Shown: in pieces, positions 8,016 to 16,636 of the stretch
Layout of the letters: every line of letters begins with the position of its first letter
Numbering within the stretch: position 1 is the stretch's first letter
Assembly (NCBI RefSeq): GCF_000488275.1
Contig: NZ_KI530762.1
Coordinates: 1,020,800-1,084,799, forward strand
DNA from: Acinetobacter brisouii CIP 110357
GTDB taxonomy: Bacteria > Pseudomonadota > Gammaproteobacteria > Pseudomonadales > Moraxellaceae
Direction: 5' to 3'
Length of the DNA stretch: 64,000 nt
Translations under genes and position numbers: made by a program
Notes under the pieces: model-generated
Databases searched by the model: none
What the model was told of the DNA's origin: nothing
What the model saw: only the letters and a program-made list of their open reading frames with translations

Positions 8016-8918
8016 ATGGCTCAAGATATGGCAACCAATGGCGCAATGATCACAGCAGGGTTTAAGCGCCAGTTTCATGACACTTTTGAAGTACAGTGTC
8101 AGCAAACGCAATCAGCTTTGCAAATGGGGGTAGAGGATCGCGGTGCAATTAGCGGCGCATCTTTTACGATCAATGACTTGGGTTCTGTAGAAATGCAGGC
8201 TTCAGGTAGTCGTTTCGGGGATACCGTTTGGTCTGTTCCTGATAGTGGAACACGTTTGGCATTGATGGCTGATTATGACTTGTTCGTACCAATCGAGCCG
8301 CGTGATTTACCAAAACTTGCAGCAAACCCGACTGATAAATATATGCAGGCGTGTTTAGCAGCAGAAATGCGTCAGCGTGACCGCATTATCTATAACGCAT
8401 TGGGTGCATCAATTCAGCGAAAAATTGTTGATGGTGAAACTTACACCGCAACAGCTTTGCCAGCAGCTCAGCAAATTGGCGCATCATCTGCACCAATGAA
8501 CAAAGCAAAAATTGTTCGTGCTCGTAAATTGTTCCGTCAAAACCATGCGGACAACTTGCCGTTATATATGATCTATAACGCTGATATTTTGGAACAAATC
8601 CTGATTGATACTGAATTGACCAAGTGGGATATTCAAACCATTCAGGCAATCCAAGATGGTGATATTGCAAAAAAATGGGCTGGGTTTATTTGGCTTCCGT
8701 ATGAAGAACTTGCATCAGTTACAAATACTGGTGTAACCACTCAGACCACTTACGCATTTGCCAAAGGTGCTGTGCATTATGGTCGTAACTCAATTCAAGA
8801 CTTCGATATTGCAACACGTCCAGACAAGAAAAACGTGAAGCAGATTGGCGGCATTGCATCCTATGGTGCAGGTCGTGCGAATGAGAAAAAAGTTGTGAAA
8901 ATCGACTATATCGTCTAA
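8016..8918 (+). CDS. Major capsid protein
   Basis: 300 aa. It follows the scaffold after a 14-base gap with an AAGGAGTGA ribosome site, the strongest in the cluster, as expected for the most abundant virion protein. The sequence (MITAGFKRQFHDTFEVQCQQ, DYDLFVPIEPRDLPKLAANP, IATRPDKKNVKQIGGIASYG) resembles the capsid family of BPP-1/epsilon15-type podoviruses with an expected HK97 fold. A terminator follows, which would raise the ratio of this transcript to downstream ones. Confidence 0.85.
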   Translation: MAQDMATNGAMITAGFKRQFHDTFEVQCQQTQSALQMGVEDRGAISGASFTINDLGSVEMQASGSRFGDTVWSVPDSGTRLALMADYDLFVPIEPRDLPKLAANPTDKYMQACLAAEMRQRDRIIYNALGASIQRKIVDGETYTATALPAAQQIGASSAPMNKAKIVRARKLFRQNHADNLPLYMIYNADILEQILIDTELTKWDIQTIQAIQDGDIAKKWAGFIWLPYEELASVTNTGVTTQTTYAFAKGAVHYGRNSIQDFDIATRPDKKNVKQIGGIASYGAGRANEKKVVKIDYIV

Positions 8919-8924
8919 CCAGTT

Positions 8925-8956
8925 TCCCTGCTATTCCAGTAATGGCAGGGATTTTT
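8925..8956 (+). terminator. Terminator after the capsid gene
   Basis: Arms TCCCTGC (8925-8931) and GCAGGGA (8945-8951) with a 13-base loop, followed by five T. It is followed by ACCCAACCTACTAACA, a weaker relative of the C/A-rich motif found before other hairpins in this operon. Confidence 0.7.
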
Positions 8957-9015
8957 ACCCAACCTACTAACATGAAACCTTCTTCATACTTTAAAAAAAT
9001 GGAGGAGGTTTTTTT

Positions 9016-9243
9016 ATGGCTACAGCAGCAGTTGTCTTAACTACAACGCCACAGCAAGTATCTAGTGGTACATCTGGAGTAAGAATTCAGAGCCACAAGT
9101 ATAAATTTAAGTGGGTTGCATCAACTTCACAGCCAACAGACTTATCAATATTTCATCTTGATTCAGATGTCTATATTGAAGGTAAAGGCGCTATATGGGC
9201 TTGGCAGGATTTAGGCACAACAGGAACTGTTATTGTGACTTGA
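9016..9243 (+). CDS. Small beta-rich phage protein, possible head decoration protein
   Basis: 75 aa preceded by a very strong GGAGGAGG site. Short beta-type sequence (SHKYKFKWVASTSQPTDLSIFHLDSDVYIEGKGAIWAWQ split across strands) with no recognised domain. The location right after the capsid gene and the strong ribosome site suggest a high-copy structural or decoration protein, which is inference. Confidence 0.55.
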   Translation: MATAAVVLTTTPQQVSSGTSGVRIQSHKYKFKWVASTSQPTDLSIFHLDSDVYIEGKGAIWAWQDLGTTGTVIVT

Positions 9244-9250
9244 GGCATGT

Positions 9251-10159
9251 ATGATCAAAGGTAAAAATACAAAGATTTTCGGCGGCTCACAGTTCTGGTC
9301 AAAAAATACAACGATCATTGGTGGAATGATTAATTTAGATCGAATTATCAAACAACTATTCGCCAACTCAGAACAGGGTTTCACGCAAACCCTTGATGAT
9401 TATTCGATACTTTTCCAAGATGCAGCAGGGACTACGGCATTAACGGGTGCGGGACAGACGTTGGGGTTGGTGCTGGATAAGAGTAAGGGGTTGGTGTTAG
9501 GTAGTGAGTTGGTAACTAATGGTGGATTTACAACAGATACAAGCTGGAGTAAAGGCACTGGGTGGTCTATTGCCAATGGATTTGCTACTCATACAAGTGG
9601 CACACCATCTACATTAACTCAGCCAGTTTCTGTTACTACTGGTAGAGCATATCAAATAGAATTTGATGTATCTAATACAAGTTCTGGAAATATTGCAGCT
9701 TGTTTTACAGGTGGCACTACAGTAGCTGGTACGCTTAGCGGTGCAAATGGACATAGAAAAGTAATACTATTTGCTGTAACAGGTAATGTTAATTTTGGTG
9801 TTACATGTGACACTCTTTTTAATGGTTCAATCACAAATCTAACTTGTAAATTATTGAATGGTAACCACGCATCACAACCAACATCATCCTACCGCCCACT
9901 CTTACAAAACACACCGCGCCGTATCCAATATGACGGCATTGACGACAAGCTCACAACGACACTACCAGCGCAATTAACAGGCTGCACAGTCATTCGAGCT
10001 ATTCCAAACGTGGGCTGTCAGATTCTCACAAATCAAACCATTCCAACGCCGTACAACGATTCAACAAGTCATTGTGGTCTGATCGTGATTAACCGTGCGC
10101 TAACTGCATACGAAACGTCACTGGTAACGCAAATCTTCAATAAATTGGCAGGTGTGTAA
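9251..10159 (+). CDS. Phage structural protein with carbohydrate-binding-like module
   Basis: 302 aa. The middle part starts ELVTNGGFTTDTSWSKGTGW and continues through VTTGRAYQIEFDVSN, the pattern of jelly-roll carbohydrate-binding modules in tail and spike proteins. The C-terminal part (RRIQYDGIDDKLTTTLP ... VINRALTAYETSLV) resembles endings of lectin-like phage proteins that follow a glycan-binding fold. It probably sits on the virion surface or tail. Its stop overlaps the next ATG. Confidence 0.6.
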   Translation: MIKGKNTKIFGGSQFWSKNTTIIGGMINLDRIIKQLFANSEQGFTQTLDDYSILFQDAAGTTALTGAGQTLGLVLDKSKGLVLGSELVTNGGFTTDTSWSKGTGWSIANGFATHTSGTPSTLTQPVSVTTGRAYQIEFDVSNTSSGNIAACFTGGTTVAGTLSGANGHRKVILFAVTGNVNFGVTCDTLFNGSITNLTCKLLNGNHASQPTSSYRPLLQNTPRRIQYDGIDDKLTTTLPAQLTGCTVIRAIPNVGCQILTNQTIPTPYNDSTSHCGLIVINRALTAYETSLVTQIFNKLAGV

Positions 10160-10473
10160 TGGATGAAGCTAATCTTTCAGACGTAAACATAATTCCAGAT
10201 GAGAACCTGCAAGACGTAAACGATTTTGCAGAACTGTGTGGCTGTGGCCCAAACAACATCTCAGTCAAACTGCAAGATAGCTCGGGTGCAGTATTCTGGG
10301 CATGTCATTCACAGTGGAAGCCTGACGACTATGCGGCATTTAAAGCTATGGATATTCCAGCTCAATATCAGGCATCAATGTCAAAACTGTACGAACGTGC
10401 TGTACTTGATGGTGATGCTCGGCAGAATTGGGAAGCTGCTTTGAGCGAGTTAGGTCTAAGCATTGTGAAATAA
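10159..10473 (+). CDS. Phage protein of unknown function, tail region
   Basis: 104 aa, acidic. It contains a Cys pair in ELCGCGPN and the segment SSGAVFWACHSQWKPDDYAAFKAM. The start overlaps the stop of the surface protein gene by one base, suggesting the two are made together. No domain recognised. Confidence 0.55.
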   Translation: MDEANLSDVNIIPDENLQDVNDFAELCGCGPNNISVKLQDSSGAVFWACHSQWKPDDYAAFKAMDIPAQYQASMSKLYERAVLDGDARQNWEAALSELGLSIVK

Positions 10474-10474
10474 A

Positions 10475-10533
10475 CACTCAACCAAACTACACAAAACCTC
10501 AGCCACCATAACCAAAATGGCTGAGGTTTTTTT
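10475..10533 (+). terminator. C/A-rich motif plus terminator hairpin abutting the next start
   Basis: CACTCAACCAAACTACA at 10475-10491 follows the stop by one base. The hairpin has 9-bp arms CCTCAGCCA (10497-10505) and TGGCTGAGG (10518-10526), then seven T, then ATG at 10534. GAGG of the 3' arm would be the ribosome site of the gp11-like gene. Confidence 0.8.
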
Positions 10534-11100
10534 ATGAGCACTACAAAAGTGAGTATCTGCAATGAAGCGTTGAATATGTGCGGTGCATCATCAATCACCA
10601 GCTTTGATGATGAGGATGATAACGCTCGGCGCTGTGCAGCAATTTATGACCAGACACGTAAATCATTGATCCGCATGCACCCATGGTCATGCTGTAAAAA
10701 GCGTGAAGTCTTGTCACCAACAACAGCACACCCAACATTTGGTTATCAAAACGCATTCCCAATGCCAAGCGATTTTATTCGTTTGCTTAATGCAGGGACT
10801 AAGGACTTCGATATTGAAAATAATCACATTTTAGCAAATACAGATTCAATTCAACTGGTGTACATCTATGACAATAAAAATGAACAGACGTGGGATGCCT
10901 TACTCGCTGAAGCTATGGCGCTTTATATGTGCTCCAAAATTGCAAAACCAATTACTGGCAGCCAAGCAGAAGGCGATAGCGCCTATCAAAAATTGATGAA
11001 TCTGTTGAAGCAGGCGCGGGCAATTAATGGGCAGGAAAGACCTAATGATTCATTTTTTGGTGATGAAGAAGCCAGTTTAATTACGGTGCGCTACCAATGA
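10534..11100 (+). CDS. Tail tubular protein A-like (T7 gp11 family)
   Basis: 188 aa. The opening VSICNEALNMCGASSITSFD and the following ARRCAAIYDQTRKSLIRMHPW are characteristic of the gp11-like head-tail adaptor of podoviruses, which forms a ring below the portal. Length is typical. The stop overlaps the gp12-like ATG by 4 bp, the usual order in T7-like and BPP-1-like phages. Confidence 0.85.
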   Translation: MSTTKVSICNEALNMCGASSITSFDDEDDNARRCAAIYDQTRKSLIRMHPWSCCKKREVLSPTTAHPTFGYQNAFPMPSDFIRLLNAGTKDFDIENNHILANTDSIQLVYIYDNKNEQTWDALLAEAMALYMCSKIAKPITGSQAEGDSAYQKLMNLLKQARAINGQERPNDSFFGDEEASLITVRYQ

Positions 11101-13175
11101 AAAGTACAGTTATAAAAAACAATTTTAGTGCTGGGGAGTTGTCACCTGTTCTCACAACACGTACTGATATTCAACAGTATGCCAACGGTGCAAAAGAATT
11201 AACCAACATGATTCCTTTGGTTGAGGGTGGTGTGCGGAAAAGACCAGGTACTTATTTTCGGCAGATCATCGCAGGCGCATTGCGCTTAATTCCATTTGTT
11301 GTGAAGTCTGAAAGCTCATACTTACTGATATTTAAGCCGTTACAGCTCATTGTTTATAACCCACGCACCTATGCAGTTGTTGCAACGCTGACAACGCCGT
11401 ACACAGCCGATCAAATACCCGATGTGCAGTTTGTACAATATCGCTATGACATGTTTTTTACACACAGCAAAGTTCCTGTGCAGCGTTTCCGGTCTTCCAC
11501 CGATTTTACAAATTGGGAAATAGCAGAGTTTATTTTTACGCATCCACCACTTAATGATGATGCTGCGCGTTATCCATTTCGTAAAGCAACACCAAGCGAT
11601 AAAACAATCGGTACAAACATAACCGTTACGCTTTCAGATGTTGCTGAATGGGCATCGGCGACATCGTATATAAAAGGTGATGTGGTTGTTTCTTCTTTAG
11701 TTTACTGGCAAGCATTGGTTGCAAATACTAATCAACCACCAGCAGTAAATAGCACCTATTGGGCACCAGTTACATCAACAGCAGTTGATACGTTCCTAGC
11801 AACAGATGTTGGTAGTTATATCTCTATCAATGGTGGCATTGTAAAGGTCACTCAATTTACCAGCGCAACAGTTGTTGCTGGGGAAATTGTTAAAGCATTT
11901 GACTCGGTAAATGCAGCAGTTGAGCGGTCATGGGGGATTACACCGCCTGCATTTAATGCAACGAATGGTTATCCGCGATGCGTTACGTTCTTTAAACAGC
12001 GATTAGCACTTGCCAACATATTGGCAGCACCAAACAAGATATGGCTTAGTGCTGTTGGGGAAAATGGAAATTTTCTTGAAACCACAGATGATGCAGATGC
12101 TTTTAGTATTGTTTCAGCAAGTGGATTATCCAACTCAATTCTGTTTATTGAAGCCACTCGTGGGGTTATTTGCCTGACTTCAGGTGGTGAATACATGGTG
12201 AGTAGTAATGGAGCACTAACACCAACCACGGCGGAAATTAACGAGCATACCGCATATGGCGCATATCCAATCACTCGACCATGCCGCGTTGGTAATGAGC
12301 TACTTTTTGTTCAGCGTGGCGGTGAGCGCTTACGTGCATTGTCTTACCGTTATGAAGTAGATGGCTTGGTATCTCCTGAGATCAGTACCTTGGCTTCGCA
12401 TATTGGCGAGGAGCATGGCGGAATTGAGGAAATCACGTATCAGCAAGAGCCCGAATCAATTGTATGGTGCAAGATGGGCGATGGGAAAGTTGCATCAATC
12501 ACATTCAATCGGGATCAGGAGGTTGTTGCTTGGGCGCAGCATGATTTTGGTGGTTCAACACTAAGTATGTGTTCGCTTCCAACCAAGCTAGGCAGTGATC
12601 AGTGTTTTATGCTGATTAATCGTAATGGTTCAATATGCCTGGAGGAGGTTAGTTTTAATGCAAACATGGACTCTCAGCGTGACGCTGCAATAGTAAATAA
12701 CGCTATTGATGTATCGCCAATCACATACATTGATAGCTTTGATTTAATGAAGCAGGAAGATAGTGAAATTTACTATGCAGTTGCATTTACGAAATCGGGA
12801 ACAACGCTAAAAATTAGCAATACAGATCAGTCTGGCACTGTGCAATTAGGTAAACCATTCGATTGTAAGATGCAGTTATTCCCGCCTGAACTATCACAAT
12901 CACCAGCATCCACAATGATCTACAAGGCACAGATCATTCGTATGGCATTCTTTTTCTATAAGACACTGGCACCAGTATTCAATGGCAAGCAGCTTGAATT
13001 GCTTAAATTCAGCAATGATCCACTGAGCAAGCGCAAGTTATTCACAGGTAGATACTTGCATGAAGGTGGTAACTTTTCTGATTTATACGATGTTCCCTTA
13101 GTGATAACACACAACAAACCATTACCTTTTCGATTGCAAGCTGTAGCTATGGAAATCTCAATTAACGAGCGTTAA
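11097..13175 (+). CDS. Tail tubular protein B-like (T7 gp12 family)
   Basis: 692 aa. It begins KNNFSAGELSPVLTTRTDI and has GAKELTNMIPLVEGGVRKRPG, the standard start of the gp12-like tail nozzle protein of podoviruses. The protein forms the lower tail tube and supports the fibres. Length fits the family. It is followed after two bases by the GNAT gene and transcribed with it. Confidence 0.85.
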   Translation: MKSTVIKNNFSAGELSPVLTTRTDIQQYANGAKELTNMIPLVEGGVRKRPGTYFRQIIAGALRLIPFVVKSESSYLLIFKPLQLIVYNPRTYAVVATLTTPYTADQIPDVQFVQYRYDMFFTHSKVPVQRFRSSTDFTNWEIAEFIFTHPPLNDDAARYPFRKATPSDKTIGTNITVTLSDVAEWASATSYIKGDVVVSSLVYWQALVANTNQPPAVNSTYWAPVTSTAVDTFLATDVGSYISINGGIVKVTQFTSATVVAGEIVKAFDSVNAAVERSWGITPPAFNATNGYPRCVTFFKQRLALANILAAPNKIWLSAVGENGNFLETTDDADAFSIVSASGLSNSILFIEATRGVICLTSGGEYMVSSNGALTPTTAEINEHTAYGAYPITRPCRVGNELLFVQRGGERLRALSYRYEVDGLVSPEISTLASHIGEEHGGIEEITYQQEPESIVWCKMGDGKVASITFNRDQEVVAWAQHDFGGSTLSMCSLPTKLGSDQCFMLINRNGSICLEEVSFNANMDSQRDAAIVNNAIDVSPITYIDSFDLMKQEDSEIYYAVAFTKSGTTLKISNTDQSGTVQLGKPFDCKMQLFPPELSQSPASTMIYKAQIIRMAFFFYKTLAPVFNGKQLELLKFSNDPLSKRKLFTGRYLHEGGNFSDLYDVPLVITHNKPLPFRLQAVAMEISINER

Positions 13176-13177
13176 TT

Positions 13178-13630
13178 ATGAAATTGCGTGTTGCTACAGT
13201 GCAGGACATACCCATACTGGTTGAGTTTGGTGAATCGTTCATTAAAGAATCGCCAAACTATCAGGATCGACCTTATGACAACAACAAGGTAGCAGATCAT
13301 TTTAAGTCGTTAATCAAGCATGGCGCTCTATTTGTTGCTGAAGAAAACGCTGTGATTTGCGGTGGATTTGCAGGCGGTATCAGTAGTGATTGGTTTAATG
13401 GGCAAAAGATTGCCTTCGATTATGTCATGTACGTTAAACCTGAATATCGCAAGACACGTGCAGCATATTTGCTGATTGATGGCTTTGTGAATTGGGCAAC
13501 CATAATGGGTGTAGATCGTATCCAGTGCGGTACCACAACGGGGGTTGAATCTAAGGGTTGCATCCGACTGTATAAGCACTTTGGATTTAAAGAGTATGGC
13601 ACTGTACTTGATTTGGAGCTAAAGGCATGA
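13178..13630 (+). CDS. GNAT-family N-acetyltransferase of the virion operon
   Basis: 150 aa. GNAT fold: beta strands ending in FDYVMYVKPEYRKTRAAYLLIDGF (about residues 84-107, with the acetyl-CoA loop region R-K-T-R-A in place of a classical Q/RxxGxG/A) and a C-terminal RLYKHFGFKEYG. Related acetyltransferases lie between tail tube and ejection protein genes in many podoviruses; their substrate is unknown. It overlaps the cupin-like gene by 4 bp. Confidence 0.75.
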   Translation: MKLRVATVQDIPILVEFGESFIKESPNYQDRPYDNNKVADHFKSLIKHGALFVAEENAVICGGFAGGISSDWFNGQKIAFDYVMYVKPEYRKTRAAYLLIDGFVNWATIMGVDRIQCGTTTGVESKGCIRLYKHFGFKEYGTVLDLELKA

Positions 13631-14127
13631 GTGAGATAATTTCTCCTGATAACACAGGGCTTTTAACTCATGTACTCGGTGAGTTGCACAATAAGCTTTA
13701 CGTTAATGTAGTTCGTGATCTAAAACAGCAGACAGAAGAAAAACTTCAAGCTGGAGAGCTTGAACATGCAGATTTTCCAGTGACACACCACTTTGCACCC
13801 AATGTTTATATGCGGCAAATGGATGCCAAAGCAGGCACATTCTGCGTGAGCAAAATGCATCGTACTGAGCACATGAATATTTTGCTTAAAGGTGCATTGA
13901 CGATCATCACTGAAAATGGGCTGCAATACCTTGAAGCACCGCAAATCATCAAGTCAGCCGCAGGCACAATGCGTATTGGGTATTTTCATCAAGATACAAC
14001 ATGGATAACAGTCCATCCGACACAAGAAACAGATTTAGAAATTATTGAGCGTGATGTGATTGTTCCAGATGAAGAAATTGAACAGTTTCTTGAATCTATT
14101 GGTCACTCACTGAAGGAGATAAAGTAA
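13627..14127 (+). CDS. Cupin-like phage protein
   Basis: 166 aa. The central part, KMHRTEHMNILLKGALTIITENG ... GTMRIGYFHQDTTWITVHP, has the spacing of a small cupin barrel, with His residues near the positions of the metal site. Function in the phage is unknown. It sits between the GNAT gene and the first ejection protein gene with overlaps on both sides, so the three are made as one block. Confidence 0.6.
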   Translation: MSEIISPDNTGLLTHVLGELHNKLYVNVVRDLKQQTEEKLQAGELEHADFPVTHHFAPNVYMRQMDAKAGTFCVSKMHRTEHMNILLKGALTIITENGLQYLEAPQIIKSAAGTMRIGYFHQDTTWITVHPTQETDLEIIERDVIVPDEEIEQFLESIGHSLKEIK

Positions 14128-14564
14128 TGTCATGGGTAGCAGTTGGTGCAGCCGCAGCAGTAGCAAGTGCTGCAATTACAGGGTATTCGGCATATTCATC
14201 AAATAAGACAGCTCAAGAGCAAGCGAAAGCAGACGCAGAAGCTCAGGCAGCACAAGGACGTTTGGAAGCAGAGCGCATTCTCAAGCAAAAAGAAAAACAG
14301 CAATCAGCAGCACGTGCAGCCGCAGCCGCTAACGGTCTTGATGTGAATGAAGGCACAGCAATCAAGATCAACGACACAATCGAACAGTATGGTCAGTATG
14401 ACGCTGAAATGGCACGTCAGACTGGTTATAACGCATCACAAAAATTGCAGGCAGCAGCAAGCCAGTATGGCGCAAATGCGACAACTTCAGCGCTTTCAGG
14501 GGCATTAAATACCGCTTCAGCAGGCGCAAGTGCATATAAATCGTATCAGAAAGGGTGGAAGTAA
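14127..14564 (+). CDS. Internal virion protein, T7 gp14-like
   Basis: 145 aa. The hydrophobic Ala-rich N-terminus (WVAVGAAAAVASAAITGYSA) is followed by a long Ala/Gln/Lys helix and a Gly/Ala/Ser-rich end. This pattern and the position before two very large proteins match gp14 of T7, the ejection protein that enters the outer membrane when DNA is delivered. Confidence 0.75.
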   Translation: MSWVAVGAAAAVASAAITGYSAYSSNKTAQEQAKADAEAQAAQGRLEAERILKQKEKQQSAARAAAAANGLDVNEGTAIKINDTIEQYGQYDAEMARQTGYNASQKLQAAASQYGANATTSALSGALNTASAGASAYKSYQKGWK

Positions 14565-16636
14565 TGGCTAGAATTCCAATGGGGGATTTTGGGAATGCAT
14601 TACCACAGGTGCAACCAACCCAATTACCTCAAAGCAATATTAATGAGTTGGCAGGCGCATTAGGCAATGTGTCCAATACCATTGGGCAAATTAATCAGCA
14701 AAAAGACCAGGAGCAACGTCAACTCGAAGTCACCAATAAAATGGTTGAGTTAAGTTCATTTAAGAATGATAGCGACAAGGCTCAGCTTGATATTGATAAT
14801 GCCCTATCGACACAGTTCAATGATACTTATGCTGATATTAAAAGCCGTGTTGCTAATGGATCGCTCAATGCGCAACAGGCAAAGGATGAGCTGATTACCA
14901 AATCCAATGATATTTACAAAGGTTTGGAAAACAATATTCCAATGGCCATGCGTCAGGACATGCGGAACTATTGGGATCAGAACGTCAACAAGAGCAGTGG
15001 ATCATTTGCGCCGTTGCAGATTCGTGCTGATGAGAACATGCAGCAAGTCAACTTGGATCGTGCATCACAAGTCTATGGGCGTTTTGTTGATCGTAAAGAT
15101 GGCTTGGATAAATTCAATGCTTATGTTGATCGCTTGATTATTCCAGAAGCGCAAAAAGTTGAAGCAAAAAATAAATTCGCAGCCACTCAGGAATATAACC
15201 AAGTACAGGATGAAATCACCACAGCAACAGCGAATGGAGATATTGCCGCACTGGACAAGGTAATTACTGGACTTGGTGATAAAACTTACCTGACTGAAGA
15301 CAAGGTGCAGGATATTCGCAAACATGTTTTATCTGTGAAAACTTCAATACAGAACAAAAATGATGCTGAAGAACGCCGCCGTATTTCTGAATCTGGAAAA
15401 ATTCTAAACGATTTTGAAACACAGGTTCGTTCAGGCTTACCGCTAGATGATAAATATATTGCCAATGCACGGCAGGCAGTATCAGGCACACCAAATGAAG
15501 GCGAGTTCAATTTCTACTATGCACATTACGAGAAAATTCAGAACTTCACAAAAATGAGCACAGCAGATCAGCTCACTGAAATCAATCATTTCAAAACTCA
15601 ATTGAAAGATACAAAGACCAGTAATCCTGCCGATGCTCAGAAATTATTGAATGTTTACGAAAGTTTATATGATCAAAAAAAGAAAACCTACAACAACGAC
15701 CCGAACCAAGCCGCATCTGAAAATGGCTTAAAAGTCTATGACGTTAAAGGTCTTGAGCTTAAAACTAGCCCAAGCTCATTCATTGATAAGGTTGTGCATA
15801 ATGGTATTAATCAGATCGCATTACGTTCTAAAGATGGCAATGTAAAAATCGCGCCAATTTCCCCAGCAGCATTACCTGATGCACAACGCGAATTTAACGC
15901 AATGGGCGTTACTCAAAAGCTGAATTTCATTGGTGGATTAATACAGAAAACCAAAGGCGTGACCGATGGGAATAAGCTGTGGGGTGCTGTTTTAGGTCAG
16001 TTATCAGGCGGTGATCAAAATTACACAGCAGCAGCTTTGGCACAAATGAATGGCTACAAGTCAACAGAAGGTCGTAGTGTTGCAACCGCAATTGTTACAG
16101 GCTCTCAATTGCTCAAAAACAAAGGCTTTTACATGCCTAAAGAAGATGACTTGCATCGTTATTTTAACGAACAGGTTGGGCAAACTGTATCGGGTACAAC
16201 AGCCAACAATATGTACAACGTATTCCGCTCCATTTATGCGGATACGATTAATAGCTTGGGTGAACTACATAATGGCAAGGATGAGTCAATTAACAAATCT
16301 GCAGCACATACAGCGGTCAGTTTAGCCACAGGTGGAATATATACCCAAGATGGTAAATTTAGAAATTACATGGATGGCAAAATCAAGGATTGGAAAGTTA
16401 CCAAGCCTTGGGGCATGACTGATGCAAAGTTTGAAGCGGCACTCGAGAAAGGCTATGCAGGCGTATCGCATTATACAAAAATTCCTGTTGCTGATTTAAA
16501 GGGCTATCGCCTATACCAGTCTTCAAAACGAACAGCACAAAACGAAATTCAATATGACTTGATCGATGAGCGTGGAAATCCACTGACGAAAGACGGTCAC
16601 ATCTGGCGTATTCGCATTCAACGGAGTAGCTATTAA
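14564..16636 (+). CDS. Internal virion protein, T7 gp15-like
   Basis: 690 aa, soluble and helical, Gln/Asn/Asp-rich, with no membrane segment. Its N-terminus (MARIPMGDFGNALPQVQPTQLP) is typical of the second ejection protein of podoviruses. It is presumed to form the periplasmic part of the DNA ejection channel with its neighbours. I prefer ATG 14564, which overlaps the TAA of the gp14-like gene, over the GTG at 14555. Confidence 0.75.
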   Translation: MARIPMGDFGNALPQVQPTQLPQSNINELAGALGNVSNTIGQINQQKDQEQRQLEVTNKMVELSSFKNDSDKAQLDIDNALSTQFNDTYADIKSRVANGSLNAQQAKDELITKSNDIYKGLENNIPMAMRQDMRNYWDQNVNKSSGSFAPLQIRADENMQQVNLDRASQVYGRFVDRKDGLDKFNAYVDRLIIPEAQKVEAKNKFAATQEYNQVQDEITTATANGDIAALDKVITGLGDKTYLTEDKVQDIRKHVLSVKTSIQNKNDAEERRRISESGKILNDFETQVRSGLPLDDKYIANARQAVSGTPNEGEFNFYYAHYEKIQNFTKMSTADQLTEINHFKTQLKDTKTSNPADAQKLLNVYESLYDQKKKTYNNDPNQAASENGLKVYDVKGLELKTSPSSFIDKVVHNGINQIALRSKDGNVKIAPISPAALPDAQREFNAMGVTQKLNFIGGLIQKTKGVTDGNKLWGAVLGQLSGGDQNYTAAALAQMNGYKSTEGRSVATAIVTGSQLLKNKGFYMPKEDDLHRYFNEQVGQTVSGTTANNMYNVFRSIYADTINSLGELHNGKDESINKSAAHTAVSLATGGIYTQDGKFRNYMDGKIKDWKVTKPWGMTDAKFEAALEKGYAGVSHYTKIPVADLKGYRLYQSSKRTAQNEIQYDLIDERGNPLTKDGHIWRIRIQRSSY

